Translations under genes and position numbers: made by a program
The notes under the pieces: generated by a model
The model's database searches: none
What the model saw: only the letters and a program-made list of their open reading frames with translations
What the model was told of the DNA's origin: nothing
Shown here: positions 1 to 25,932 of the stretch, piece by piece
How the letters are laid out: the number at the start of each line of letters is the position of its first letter
How positions within the stretch are numbered: the first letter of the stretch is position 1
Assembly (NCBI GenBank): GCA_965112735.1
Contig: OZ218953.1
Coordinates: 3,162,001 to 3,226,000 of the forward strand
Reading direction: 5' to 3'
DNA: 64,000 nt
Source of the DNA: Phaeosaccion multiseriatum
Lineage: Eukaryota > Ochrophyta, other classes

Positions 1-211
1 GGACCTCGTGTATCCCCATGTTGTTTGGCATGATCGATGCATACTCTCCTCCCCCCATACTCTGCACATCCCTGACCGTCCGAGCTAATCCTTCCCTGCC
101 TCTCTTCTCCTCTCTTCTTCTCCTCTCTACTCCTCTCTTCTTCTCCTCTCCCCTCCTCCCTCCTCCTCTCTACTCCTCACTACTCGTACTGCACCCACCT
201 GTTGACACAAG

Positions 212-3200
212 ATGGAAATGTCAGTCATGGCCCATGTATGCGGAGACGCCGCTTTGAAGCGCGCCCTTCAGGGCAACCCTCCTTCGGCGGCGCAGGAGCA
301 GAGTCAGAGTCAGAGTCAGGGGCAGGGACAGGGGCAGGGTCTGACCCCCAATCAGGACAAGAAGAAGGGTTGTGAGACCCCCAAGGACGTGTACGAGGCT
401 CTAGCGGCGGCTCTGCTCGGCAAGGGCCAGGACGAGCCGATCTCAAAGGTGCGCAGGGGGTGGGGGGGGGGCAGTGGGACACACCAACAGCATGGAGGTC
501 CAACATGCATACATGCCATTGCATAGGGCAGCCAGCCACATGGTCCTGTGTTTTGTGTGTCTTGTTGGAGTACGCGTGCACTTGCGTTTGCCTCAACTCA
601 AACAAAGGTAGGGGCAGGGGGGTGGCTCCTTTTGCATTCTCTGCCCTCCACCCACCCCCAGTCCTCATTCGTTCTCTTCCATGGTCTCACTCCCCCCCCC
701 CCCCCCACACACACCCTGCCTCCCCTCCACTTCCCTCCCCTCCCATCCCCTCCCCCCCTGCACACCCTGCACACCACCCCCAGACGGACCGCAATATAGC
801 CAAGAAGCTTTGCCTTGCCATGATGTACGGTCTCGGCGCAGGCTCACTCGCTCGTCAGCTCGGCATGAGCGAGGGGCAGGCCCTGCGTCACAAGCAAGCC
901 TTCCACCGCGCCTTCCCGCAGATGGTGCGTGGGGTGGGATGGGATGGGGTGGCGTGGGGTGGCTTCTCCCTACCTCTGTATGCCTACCTGCCTACCTACC
1001 CACCTACCTACCTACCTCCCTACTTTCTTCGTACCTACCTACATACCTACCTATCTGCCTACCCACCTACTTACCTACCTATCTGCCTACCTGCCTACTT
1101 GCCTACCTACCTACCTGCCTGCCTGTCTTCCCACTTAACGGCCCGCCTGCTCAAGGTCTCTCTTCTCTTTCTTGGGCCACACCCACACATTCGCAGCACT
1201 CGGTCGTGTTTCCTCCCTGTTCCCTACCTCCGCTGCGCTCTGAGCCGCTCTGGGCCGCTTCTATCCTCTCCTCTCCTCTCCACTCCACTCCACTCCTCTC
1301 CTCTCCTCTCCTCTCCTCTCCTCTCCTCTCCCTCTCCTCTCCTCTCCTCTCCTCTCCTCTCCTCTCCTCTCCCTCCCTCTCCTCTCCTCTTCTCTCTTCT
1401 CCTCTTCTCTCCTCTCCTCTTCTCTTCTCTCCTCTCCTCTCCTCTCCTCTCCTCCCCTCTTATCCCCTCCCCCCCCCTCCCCCCCCCTCTCCTCTCCTCT
1501 CCTCTCGTCTCGTCCCTACAGAGGGCATTTGTGGAAAGGTGCAAGAGCGATGCAAGGGCGAACGGCTTCGTCACCACCATCACGGGGAGGCGCAGGTGTG
1601 TGTTGGGGGGCGCTCTCTCTGTCTCTCGCTCGCTCGCTCTCTGTGTCTCTCTGGCGCTCTCTCTCTCTCTCTCGCTCGCTCGCTCTCTGTGTCTCTCTGG
1701 CGCTCTCTCTCTCTCTCGCTCGCTCGCTCTCTGTGTCTCTCTGGCTCTCTCTCTCTCTCTCGCTCTCTCTTGTGTCTGCGTCTCTCTGTCTCTCGCTCGC
1801 TCGCTCTCTGTGTCTCTCTGGCGCTCTCTCTCTCTCTCGCTCTCTCTTGTGTCTGCGTCTCTCTGTCTCTGTCTCTGTGTCTATCTCTGTCTTTCTTTGC
1901 CTTTGATGCATCACCAACCGCGACGGCTACTTTTTCGTCCTTTTTCGTCCGTAGGCTTCTTCCTGAGCTACGCAGCTCCTCCGCCGCTGCAAGGGCTACG
2001 GCTGAGCGCCAGGCAGTCAACACAGTCATCCAAGGTGCGTGCGGTGTGTGTGCGTGCGTGCGTGCGTGCGTGCGTGCTTGCGCAGTCTTCAACGGAGAGG
2101 AATTGGTTGCGATGGACTGCAGCAGCAGCAGAAAAGTGCATCCAGCGTAAGATGAGAAGGAGGGCAGAGCAACTAGGCGGGTCTAATCGACCCAGCAAAC
2201 TGTAAAGCAAGTCTCGCTTGAGCAGGCAGCCATTCCCCGGCTTGTCCCTCCCTCCACTGCTTGTATCATAGTCATATCAAAGTAAACAAGCATGGACTGG
2301 CCCTGCCTCTTTCCGCCCCTCCCTACCCTCTATGTCCTCCATATTCTTAACCCCCTATCCCCTCAATTCTATACCCTCTATACCCCCTCGCCAGGCACAG
2401 CCGCGGATGTGATCAAGCTCGCAATGGTCCGCGTCGACAAGCGTCTCGGCGAGTGGCGCCAGGAGCTGCGGCAAGAGGGTGGAGGAACCCAACAAGGGGC
2501 GGTGGCACCGGCACCGGGGCGGCAGGGGGCGGCGGCGGAGGATGAGCCCCCCCAGGTGAGCATTACGGGATGGTCAATAGATGGTCAATAGATGGTCAAT
2601 AGATGGTCAATAGATGGTCAATAGATGGTCAATAGATGGTCAATAGCCCACCCTGAATGGAATGTATGTATGCACATTACGGCATGGTCAATAGCCCACC
2701 CTGAATGGAGTGTATGCACATTACGGCATGGTCAATAGATGGTCCATAGATGGTCAATAGCCCACCCTGAATGGAGTGTATGTATGCACATTACGGGATG
2801 GTCAATAGCCCACCCTGAATGGAGTGCACGCATGCACACGCACACGCACACATAAGTCATTCCGGTTTTTACGCATCACCCCCTCCTCCTCCTCCTCCTC
2901 CTCCTCCTCCTCCTCCTCCTCCTCCTCCTCCTCCTCCTCCTCCTCCTCCTCCTCCTCCTCCTCCTCCTCCTCCTGCTCTCGCTCTTGCCTGCTCTCCACG
3001 CCCTCTTAGGGCGCGCTCGTCACATGCTTTTGCCTCACACCACTGCCATACATTGCTTGCCTCAGATGTACCTTCATGCAAAGGAAGGATAGATAGATAG
3101 ATTGTTACCATTAACACAGTTCCACGCTGCTGCCTCTCTAGAGTATCTCGAATCAGAGTCATTATGCCTTCCACCCCCCGCCCGCCCGCTGCGCTACTGC

Positions 3201-4039
3201 ACTGTGCTGCCTTGACCCCGCCCCTCCTCCTCCTGTTGCTGCCAATGCTGCTGGCCCTCCTACTCTCAACAGCTGCTGATGACCATCCATGACGAGTTGG
3301 TGCTCCAGTGCCGCGCCAAGGAGGGCACCATCGTCAGGCTGCAGCAGCTGCTCAAGAATGTCATGGAGAAGGAGGTACGAAGGACTTCGAGTTCCAGTTT
3401 CTCTCCCCTTGTGTATGTGGGACTTCCTCCCCCCCCCCGCCCCACGGCCCTCGCCCCCTTGTGGCCAGAGAACCTTGTCGCCCGTTGGACTCGAAAGTGG
3501 GTCTCCAAACCCCCAACCTGAGCTGCTCCTCCCTTCTTCTGGCCCTCCCTCCCTCCCTCCCTCCCTCCCTCCCACCAATACGTTGCGCACTGCTCTCTTC
3601 TTCTCTCAAGGTGGTGGCCGAACTTGGACTGAGTGTGGAGCTGAGAATCAATTTTGAAGTGGGCATGACGTGGGGCTCTGTGGTTCCTGCCCGAGGAGGA
3701 GGACGAGGAGGAGGAGGAGGAGGAGGAGGAGGAGGAGGAGGAGGAGGAGGAGGAGGAGGAGGTGGTGGTGGTGGTGGGACTCGTGCAGCGGCAGCGGCGA
3801 GGACCAGCACACCAAGCGGGGCTGGGGCCGGGGTAGGGGCAGAGGCTTTGCATGGAGCAGGGGAAGGGGGGGCAGTAGCAGAGGCATGGCATGGGTCACT
3901 TGAGGTGCAGGGGGATGGTTCACAGCAACAGGGTACACACCAGCAGGGCACACAGCAGCAGCTACCTCTGCCCCCCGCTACTGCAGGCAGTGGAGCAGGA
4001 AGTGGCATGTGCTCTGCGGCCTTCTTGTACAGCGACTGA
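212..4039 (+). CDS. Theta-type family A DNA polymerase, C-terminal part (5' exons outside window)
   Basis: Exons: 212-448, 784-924, 1522-1595, 1955-2034, 2395-2555, 3273-3374, 3611-4039; all join in phase with GT-AG introns. The polymerase palm and fingers are recognisable in order. MEMSVMAH continues motif A, whose aspartate lies upstream of the window. The O-helix is RNIAKKLCLAMMYG (790-831). GFVTTITGRRR runs into LLPELR, then AERQAVNTVIQGTAAD, as in POLQ and POLN. Motif C is IHDEL (exon 3273-3374), and the fold ends with MTWGSV. Known family role: translesion synthesis and polymerase theta-mediated end joining of breaks in the nucleus; the helicase half that defines POLQ cannot be seen here. 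After the fold there is an unusual tail of about 120 residues, first a poly-Gly run of roughly 27 residues, then low-complexity Q/G/A. The residue equivalent to E. coli Pol I F762 is Leu. Assignment to family A is secure; POLQ rather than POLN rests on the AERQAVNTVIQG region. Confidence 0.88.
1258..1880 (+). repeat. CT-rich intronic microsatellites of the polymerase gene
   Basis: Two polymerase introns are filled with pyrimidine repeats on the sense strand: (CTCTC)n variants at 1258-1510, just upstream of the acceptor at 1521, and a longer degenerate unit of CTCTGTGTCTCTCTGGCGCT type at 1612-1880. The intron at 925-1521 also holds (CCTA)n at 968-1130. No coding potential is believable in the ORFs that cross these tracts. 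Confidence 0.85.
2557..2977 (+). repeat. Tandem repeats in polymerase intron 5
   Basis: An 11-bp unit, GATGGTCAATA, is repeated about seven times at 2571-2646. It sits inside a longer degenerate unit (CATTACGG.ATGGTCAATAG followed by CCACCCTGAATGGA.TG) that recurs about four times up to 2825. A (CTC)n tract follows at 2880-2975. The whole stretch lies between the exons ending at 2555 and starting at 3273. Confidence 0.85.
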
Positions 4040-4368
4040 GAATTTTATATTGACTTAATAGGAATCACCTAAGAAACTGAAGTTTGTGTGTGTGTGTGTG
4101 TGTGTCTGAGAATCGGCTCCATTCACGCCTAGCGGCCTTAGACGCCCCTAACCCTCCTCGCCCCCCCTCCATGCCACTGAATTAACCTCCGGAATACCAA
4201 AAACCCTCCGCGTACGCTCAACCCCTCGTAAAGCCCCCCAAGTTCCTCTTCGTTCCCCTTCGCGCCTTCCGTAATGTCGAACCCCTCTAAACTCTCCAAA
4301 TAGACCTCATCGACTCCCCATGTCGAAGTGTTGACCCATACACGGACCTACTCTACCACGCTTCCCCT
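4040..4368. other. Convergent intergenic region with (TG)n and a TIR-element remnant
   Basis: This stretch lies between the polymerase stop (4039) and the stop of the first BTB-like gene (4369, minus strand). It holds the motif TATTGACTTAATAGGAATC (4048-4066), a (TG)n run at 4084-4105, and at 4113-4143 a sequence matching the left end of the 61616 element (TCGGCTCC..., then CACGCCTAGCGGCCT). The remaining C/T-rich sequence shows no gene. Confidence 0.6.
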
Positions 4369-5753
4369 TTATGGTACTTGAAGGCGAGCGAGGATCGCCG
4401 CCTCCAGGGTCTGGCGGGACAGGGCTCCTATGCGAGCCTTGAGGGTGTCCTGTTTCAGCGAAGAATAGACAAGAAGGGGGTGTCACATTGGAGCAAGCAG
4501 ACTAGACGGGTAAGCATTCACTCGAAGCTCAGTGCGCGCCGCCCCGCCTTCCTTCCGACGCGAGAAAGCTCAGGGAGCTTGTTGGCCTGCACGCACCTCG
4601 TTGAGAGTTTTCTGAGCCCGAACCTTGCTGTCCCTTGCTTTAATGAGTAGCTGCAGCAGAATGTCCTGTGGCCACGGCACGGCGACTCCTCCACTCGCCT
4701 CCGTGAGCTTCGCATCCACCGTGGCAATGAGATGGAGCAGCTTGCAGTAGACCACTGTTTCGACTGTGGCCTGCGGCCCATAATAGCAGTGGCGGTACGG
4801 GTCATGCGCATCCTGTCTACCCGATACCTCCTTCACACCACTCAACAGGTCCTATGTTTGGGGAAGCGCGGTCAAAGAGTCAGCTTCCAAGTGACAAAGA
4901 GGAGGAGTGGAGAGCTAGGGAGTGTACCTGAATGATGGCGTGTGCCGCGGCGCCCACGTCATACATGCAGCAGATGTCCACGGCCTCGAGAAACACCTCC
5001 CTCGAGACGAGGGGCGCAATGGTGCAGTGTTCTTCTCGAGTGTTTGAAATCTCTCCAGTGCTGAGGACGGCGTCGATGGTGATCGGCGAGGTGGTGGCCG
5101 CTCGGGCCAGGGTGACAGGGGTATCACCTCTGTTCATACGGAGTCACGGGACGAGAGAGACCGGAGATTCCGTGGTCAGGACCTGAGGAGACAGCGGAAC
5201 GCAAGCTTTACTACAACATAGACTTCTACCTTGAGAGGAGATCGCTGTGCCCCATTTGGACGAAGCCGAGAAATGCAGCGAAGCCCGAGGGACTGAAGCT
5301 TTTCATATCCACCATCATCGTCGCCTGCGTGTATCATATCAGAGAGAATGACAGCAAATGGGAGAGGAAGGAGGGTACCACCTCAGCCACAACATGTGTG
5401 CTGATTGTGCCTTCCCCACTGACAGGTCACTGACCTTCTCTTTCATTTCGACGGAAAACATCCTGCGGAACTGTGGACAGAGGAGCGGGGCGGGAAGGAG
5501 AGGTGTGAGGGTGACGAGCCGACTGCAATCATCCGTCACTTTCCCACTGGGACTCACTCACCACAGGGGAGCACACAGGGAGGAGAAACGTGTCAAGGAA
5601 AAAGCTGTCCTCCGATCCAAATTGTATCTCGACAGCTGCTGCGGACGAGACTTCCCTCTCATGGCCTTCATGGGCGTAAGGCGAGCTATACGTCGCCGGT
5701 AGGAAATACCCAGGGAGTTTGGTCAGATTGCTCATTGGTAGCTTTTTAGACAT
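4369..5753 (-). CDS. BTB/POZ-like protein, paralogue A
   Basis: Six exons on the minus strand: complement(4369-4449, 4597-4851, 4928-5129, 5230-5324, 5435-5470, 5562-5753), in phase, 286 aa. Exons 1-4 read like a BTB fold. SFFLDTFLLPVCSPV joined to FRRMFSVEMKEK corresponds to the family's 'HRAVLAACSPVFRAMF' segment. VDMKSFSPSGFAAFLGF matches the following strand-helix, and EVFLEAVDICCMYDVG matches the 'LLVAADMYDV' segment. BTB domains mediate dimerisation and often recruit substrates to CUL3 ubiquitin ligases. The C-terminal 110 residues (DLLSGVKEV onward) are helical and not recognised. Two short exons (36 and about 95 nt) are conserved in the paralogue at 6644-8250, which supports the model. 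Start chosen at MSKKLPMS because the paralogue starts alike. The BTB call is a remote match by eye. Confidence 0.68.
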
Positions 5754-5989
5754 GGTTGCTGAGGTGTGTCCCGTGGAGAACCCTTTTCCAAATACTGTCC
5801 TTCCCCTTTTTTCTTTCTATCTTTTCCTATAACGAGAAGTCCTCTACGTCGCCCCAAAGAAGCACTCCCCATCTACCCTACAGGCTGCCACAGCGTAAGA
5901 TTGTCCAGAGGGGCGCCCCCCTAGGGAGTGAAGCGCCGCCACCGCCCGCAGCTAGAAACTTCAGCGCCGCGTGGAGCCCACCGCAAGAG

Positions 5990-6608
5990 AGAGAGAGAGA
6001 GAGGGAGCGAAGGAGCATCGCCGCCTCCAGGGTCTGGCGGAACAGAGGGTGTCCTGTTCGGGCGAGTGAAGAATAGACAAGAAGGGGGTTCCGTGTTGGA
6101 GCGAGTAGACGAGACGGCAAGCATTCATCCGACGCTCAGTGCGCGAAACACTAACGCCAACATCACCCCGCCATGTACTGCCGGCCTTCCCAGGCGGGGA
6201 AGTGGGCAGACCTTGGTTTGCACACACCTCATTCCGCGCTTCCACAGCCCGAACCTTGACGTGGGGGAGTAGCTACAGCAGATTGTCCTGTGGCCACGGC
6301 ACGGCGATTCGTCCATTCGCCTCACTGAGCTTCGCATCGACCGCGACAATAAGGTGGAGCAGCTTGGAGCAGGCTGTTCTGGTGGCTTTGGCGGGCGGTC
6401 CATAGCCATAGATAGGACCCCCGCGGCGAGCGCTACCCCATGCCTCCTTCATGCTACTCAACAGGTCCTTGTTCGATGTAGGAAGCGCGGTCGAAGAGTC
6501 AGCTTCCAGGTGAGAAAGAGGAGGAGCGGAGAGCAAAGGAGAGTACCTGAAGGATGGCGTGAGCCGCGGCGCCCACGTCATACACGCAGCAGATGTCCAC
6601 GTACCTGG
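5990..6608 (-). pseudogene. Decayed third copy of the BTB-like gene (3' exons only)
   Basis: Between the two intact paralogues lies a partial copy of their last exons on the same strand. The end of exon 4 (VDICCVYDVGAAAHAILQ, about 6551-6605), exon 5 (DLLSSMKEAWG..., about 6229-6467) and exon 6 (near 5995-6058) can be seen. Exon 5 has a stop where both paralogues read DILLQLL: here the reading is DNLL, stop, LLP (a CAG to TAG change). Exon 6 has lost about 20 nt after GACACCCTC, which shifts the frame, and then ends in a GA/CT-rich tract. There is no 5' half. Confidence 0.72.
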
Positions 6609-6643
6609 GTGGCAAGTACATTGCTGCTGTGGGGGGCAGAGAT

Positions 6644-8250
6644 TCACATAGTTTCTTGAAGGCGAGCAAGAATCGCTGCCTCCAGGGTCTGGCGGGACAG
6701 GGCTCCTATGCGAGCCTTGAGGGTGTCCTGTTTCAGCGAAGAATAGACAAGAAGGGGGTGTCACATTGGAGCAAGCAGACAAGACGGGTAAGCATTCACT
6801 CGAAGCTCAGTGCGCGCCGCCCCGCCTTCCTTCCGACGCGAGAAAGCTCAGGGAACTTGTTGGCCTGCACGCACCTCGTTGAGAGTTTCCACAATGTCCC
6901 CAGTCCCACCGATGGGGAGCAGCTGCAGCAGAATGTCCTGTGGCCACGGCACGGCGACTCCTCCACTCGCCTCCGTGAGCTTCGCATCCACCGTGGCAAT
7001 GAGATGGAGCAGCTTGCAGTAGACCTCTGTTTCGACTTTGGCCTGCGGCTTATAATGGCGGTACGGGTCATACGCAACCTTTCTACCCGATACCTCCTTC
7101 ACGCCACTCAACAGGTCCTATCTTTGGGGAAGCGCGGTCAAAGAGTCAGCTTCCAAGTGACAAAGAGGAGGAGCGGAGAGGAGAGTACCTGAAGGATGGC
7201 GTGTGCCGCGGCGCCCACATCATACATGCAGCAGATGTCCACGGCCTCGAGAAACACCTCCGTCGAGACGAGGGGCGCAATCGTGTAGACGGCTTCTCGA
7301 GTGTTTGAAATCTTCTCTCCAGTGCTGAGCACGGCGTCGATGGTGAGGGGCGAGGTGGTGGCCGCTCGGGCCAGGATGATAGGGGCGTGCTCTCTGTTCA
7401 TACGGAGTCACGGGGCGAGAGGAGACGGAGATTCCGTGGTCAGGACCTGAGGAGACAACGTAAGCTTGCTACTACAACGTAGACTTCTCACCTTGAGAGG
7501 TGCAGGAGGTCGCTGTGCCCCATTTGCAGGAAGCCGAGAAATACAGCAAAGCCCGAGGGACTGAAGCTTTTCATATCCACAGTCATCGTCGCCTTTGCAC
7601 GGAGAGAAAAGAAGCGGCCGGGTGACGGACGAATGAGTGTACCACCACACAAGCCCTCCCCAACAGGCACCAGAGCTTACTGACCCCTCCCCCACTGGCA
7701 ACAAAACTCCCTCCCCTCCCCCAATGGCAGCAAAGCTCGCTGACCTTCTCTTTCATTTCGACGGAAAACATCCTGCGGAACTGTGGAAGAGAGAGGGTGG
7801 AGGGTGAGTGGCTGTCGCTCGCGGATGGATATCATCTGTGATTTCTCCATGGCGACTACTTACCACAGGGGAGCACGCGGCCAGGAGGGACGTGTCAAGG
7901 AAAAAGCTGACCTCCCTTGGGCCCTCTGGGACAGGCAGAGTCGCCTCGTCTTGGTGCTCAGCGGTGCCTCCTCCTCCTCCTCCTTCATGACCCTCTTCGT
8001 AATCGTCCTCCTCTTCTTCTTCCTCTTCTTCTTCCTCTTCTTCTTCCTCGTCGTCGTCCTCTTCTTCTTCCTCTTCTTCTTCCTCTTCTTCTTCCCCTCC
8101 TCCGCCATCAAAAGGGGGAGTGACAAGTCCAAATTCCAACTCGACAACTGCTGTTGGCGACCAGACCTCATGGCTGTAAGGCAGGCTGTACGTCCCCGGA
8201 AGGAAAGAGGGAGGGAGCTTGGCCAGGTCTTTACTCTTTTCTTTACTCAT
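6644..8250 (-). CDS. BTB/POZ-like protein, paralogue B with acidic insert
   Basis: Six exons: complement(6644-6727, 6875-7117, 7189-7393, 7492-7592, 7745-7780, 7864-8250), in phase, 351 aa. It matches paralogue A in every exon: CSPV plus FRRMFSVEMKEK, DMKSFSPSGFAVFLGF, EVFLEAVDICCMYDVG, and the shared C-terminal DLLSGVKEV and DTLKARIGALSRQ segments. It differs by an insertion of about 60 residues in exon 1 that is almost entirely Glu/Asp (roughly 7970-8095). The end differs too (ARLQETM here, ARLQVP in A). The start at MSKEKSKDL aligns with paralogue A; an upstream in-frame Met at 8349 would run into the divergent neighbour's promoter. Exon 4 uses the acceptor ATGAACAG; an earlier AG gives an in-frame stop. 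Function beyond BTB-type dimerisation is unknown. Confidence 0.7.
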
Positions 8251-8382
8251 TCTTTCTTTAAGTGTCGTGGATGCAAAGATGATTTCTCGCCGCCTTCGGA
8301 TTTTACAGTTTCCCTCAAAGGGGGGATGGAGGAGGCGCTTCCCCTCCAAGGCTCCAGAAGCCCATAGACGCTAGAGAAGGTC
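8251..8382. promoter_or_regulatory. Short divergent intergenic region, presumed bidirectional promoter
   Basis: Only 132 bp separate the start codons of BTB-like paralogue B (minus) and the EF-hand/WD-repeat gene (plus). No TATA box stands out. The call is positional inference only. Confidence 0.4.
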
Positions 8383-23696
<15,314 letters not shown>

Positions 23697-24410
23697 ATTA
23701 AGGATTTAAATGGACTCTCGCTCCCTTCATGGCTAGCTATGACTGAGGACTGACGGGCACACTCTTACTTTCGTACATGACTTGACTCTCTCTGACATCA
23801 CTGACAGCTGCAGGGAGGTGCACAGGGAGTCCCTGTGGCCACACTTCAGTCAGGACCCAAAGGGCGCTCTTTGGCTTGGTGTCTTGTGTACCGGCTGTTG
23901 ATTCCTACTATGGTGGCTCTGTTGTGTGGTGGCTGCTGCTGCCCGCGGCTGGCACCAAAACAGGGGCATGGAATGGCAGATCGATCCCTACAAGATGCAT
24001 TGGAGAAGGGAAAAGGAAAAAAACAAACGAAACAAACAAGCGAACAAATAATATCCAAGTTGTGGGGGAAAGGCATCTCCTACAGTACTTCCAAAAAAGT
24101 GAACACCCCCCTCCGCCTCCTCAGTTGTGCCGTGGTGAGCATTAGTTTTAGTTCCAAGTATCTGGACGGAGTGAGGATTAGTGAAAGGAAAAATGGAGGG
24201 ATGGGGCAACATCAAGGCGAGAGAGGATGCATCTACGCTCCTGCTGACCCAACCTCAAAACTCCCCCTCTGATGCATCACACATACATGCTCCTCTGATG
24301 CAGCTCTAGTAGGCACCTCCTCTCGTGCGTATCTGCCGCCCATACCGACCAATCACACGTCATCCTCTCGTCGGAGGTTCACATCAATCTCATCAATCAG
24401 TCGTGCGTCA
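23697..24410. other. Convergent intergenic region, nothing recognised
   Basis: These 714 bp separate the EF-hand/WD gene stop from the GNAT gene stop. I see no coding stretch with family resemblance, no repeat array and no RNA gene. An A-rich stretch at 24002-24060 may belong to a 3' UTR. Confidence 0.4.
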
Positions 24411-24714
24411 TCACCGGAGGTCCAGCTCGTATCTCCGCTTCTCGCCCCCTTCCCGGTAGCCCATCTTGAGCAGTGACGCCCTCTGCGCAGGGTTGCCTGT
24501 AAAGCACATGATCTGTGTGTATCCCTCCTCCCGAGCCGCTCTGGCCAAGTCCCGCTTCAGCGCTGAGGCGATGCCGCGGCGCCGGCAGTCGGACCGAATG
24601 CTTGTTCTCACACCTTCGGCCACTTTCACGTTGTCTTTTGCTGGCCTACTACCTGCACTCTGCTGCCCCCCCTCCTGCTGCTCCTCCTGTTGCTCCTCCT
24701 GTTGCTCCTCCTGC

Positions 24715-24801
<87 letters not shown>

Positions 24802-25049
24802 TCCTCCTCAGTCCCGTCTCCTTCACGCCATGCCATATAACCCATCACAAGCCGCTGCAGCAAGGGACGCTCTTCCTTCTGCTTCCGTTGGTGTGCATCC
24901 TCGTCCCAAGGTCGAAGTCCACAGAAGCCCAGTACGCTGTCGTCATCTGTAGAGGAGGGAATGCGGCGGTTGAATAGCAGTCAGTCACTGTAGATGAGGA
25001 CGATGAGGAGGGGGACAGAGATAACACTCACTTTACCCTCTACTCTCTT

Positions 25050-25116
<67 letters not shown>

Positions 25117-25580
25117 CTCCCTTTCCTACCTTTGGAGACTGCCACGAGCATGGCGTTGCCAGGACGCTGGTAGTACTCGTGTGGGCGGTAGAGGTCACCC
25201 CCCTCCTCAAGGATGCCCTTGGCATAATGCCTCCAGAACATCCGGCCAATCCACCTTAGGAATAGGCAGGAGAGAATGAGGAGGGTAAGCACGGCCGGGG
25301 AGTGTAGAAACGAGTTTAGGACGTAGGAGGCAGGTAAGAATGGAGAGAACTGCACTCAATTAAACCCGTTCCACCTGTCCTTCTTCACTCACCTTGCCGG
25401 GAACATGTTTAGATTGGCGTCGTCGAACAAATTGTTGTTCCAAATACTCTTTATCGCCTCGTCGTCCGCCTCTTGGATGCCGCGGATGGTGAAGGATACA
25501 GGAGGAGGTGGAAGTGGAGGAGGTGGAGGTGATGCGTCCATGTTGGCCGTGAGATTCAGCTGCTCCCATTCACTGTTCAA
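24411..25580 (-). CDS. GNAT-family N-acetyltransferase with internal poly-Q
   Basis: Three exons: complement(24411-24946, 25130-25254, 25393-25580), in phase, 282 aa. The C-terminal half carries the acetyl-CoA binding signature of the GNAT fold: VRTSIRSDCRRRGIASALKR (arginine-rich R-R-R-G-I-A loop, then a helix), followed by YTQIMCFTGNPAQRASLLKMGY, which is the usual 'N..a..lY.k.GF' end. Upstream, MLVAVSKD and DSVLGFCGLRPW give the 'va...g.ivG...l' strands. Between them about 40 glutamines (24718-24800) interrupt the fold at a loop. The middle exon (IGRMFWRHYAKGIL) may be membrane-associated as in NAT8-like enzymes, but no clear transmembrane segment is seen. Substrate unknown. The N-terminus holds a proline-rich stretch. 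Confidence 0.8.
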
Positions 25581-25932
25581 CTCCTGAAGCTCCGGGTTTT
25601 ATCCTCTTTTCTTTTCCTTCTCTTTTTCCTGCCTGGTCCTGCTGCTGCATTTTTGTGTGGGGTCAAGTTGGTGGGGTACAAGTACTGCTACATTCTGAAA
25701 CCTCTGTGAGGTACAAGTACTGCTACATTTACATCTACGGCTGCTGCTGATTCTTCTGAGAGGTAATAAAGAAAAGGGGAGAAAAAGCCCGTGATAAAGA
25801 ATAGAAATGTAGTAAGTCAGGGGAACCCTTCCCCCTAAGCGTGCCCTCGCCCCGTCGCCATTCCCTCCCCTTTCCTCCCCTGCCCCTCTGCTGCCCCTCT
25901 GCTGCCCCTCTGCTGCTCCTGTGCTGCTCCTG
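25581..25932. other. Intergenic region with a 20-bp direct repeat
   Basis: These 352 bp lie between the stop of the large minus-strand gene (25933) and the start of the GNAT gene (25580), so they probably hold the GNAT promoter and the upstream gene's 3' end. GGTACAAGTACTGCTACATT occurs twice (near 25674 and 25711). TGCCCCTC is repeated at 25880-25915. No gene seen. Confidence 0.45.

Noticed and set aside
1-211. A first exon of a separate small gene (frame from 18)
   Set aside because: The sequence is CT-rich intron leading to the acceptor at 210-211 of the polymerase gene; no conserved residues are visible.
460-2205. A 581-codon plus-strand frame across the polymerase introns
   Set aside because: It is mostly CT-repeat translation (Leu/Ser/Pro) and includes true exons only by chance; the exons join in phase without it.
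6593-7192. Plus-strand frame of 199 aa
   Set aside because: It is antisense to exons 5 and 6 of BTB-like paralogue B, whose protein reading and splice phases are far more convincing.
23835-24272. A 145-codon frame between convergent genes
   Set aside because: No family resemblance, atypical composition and overlap with likely 3' UTRs.
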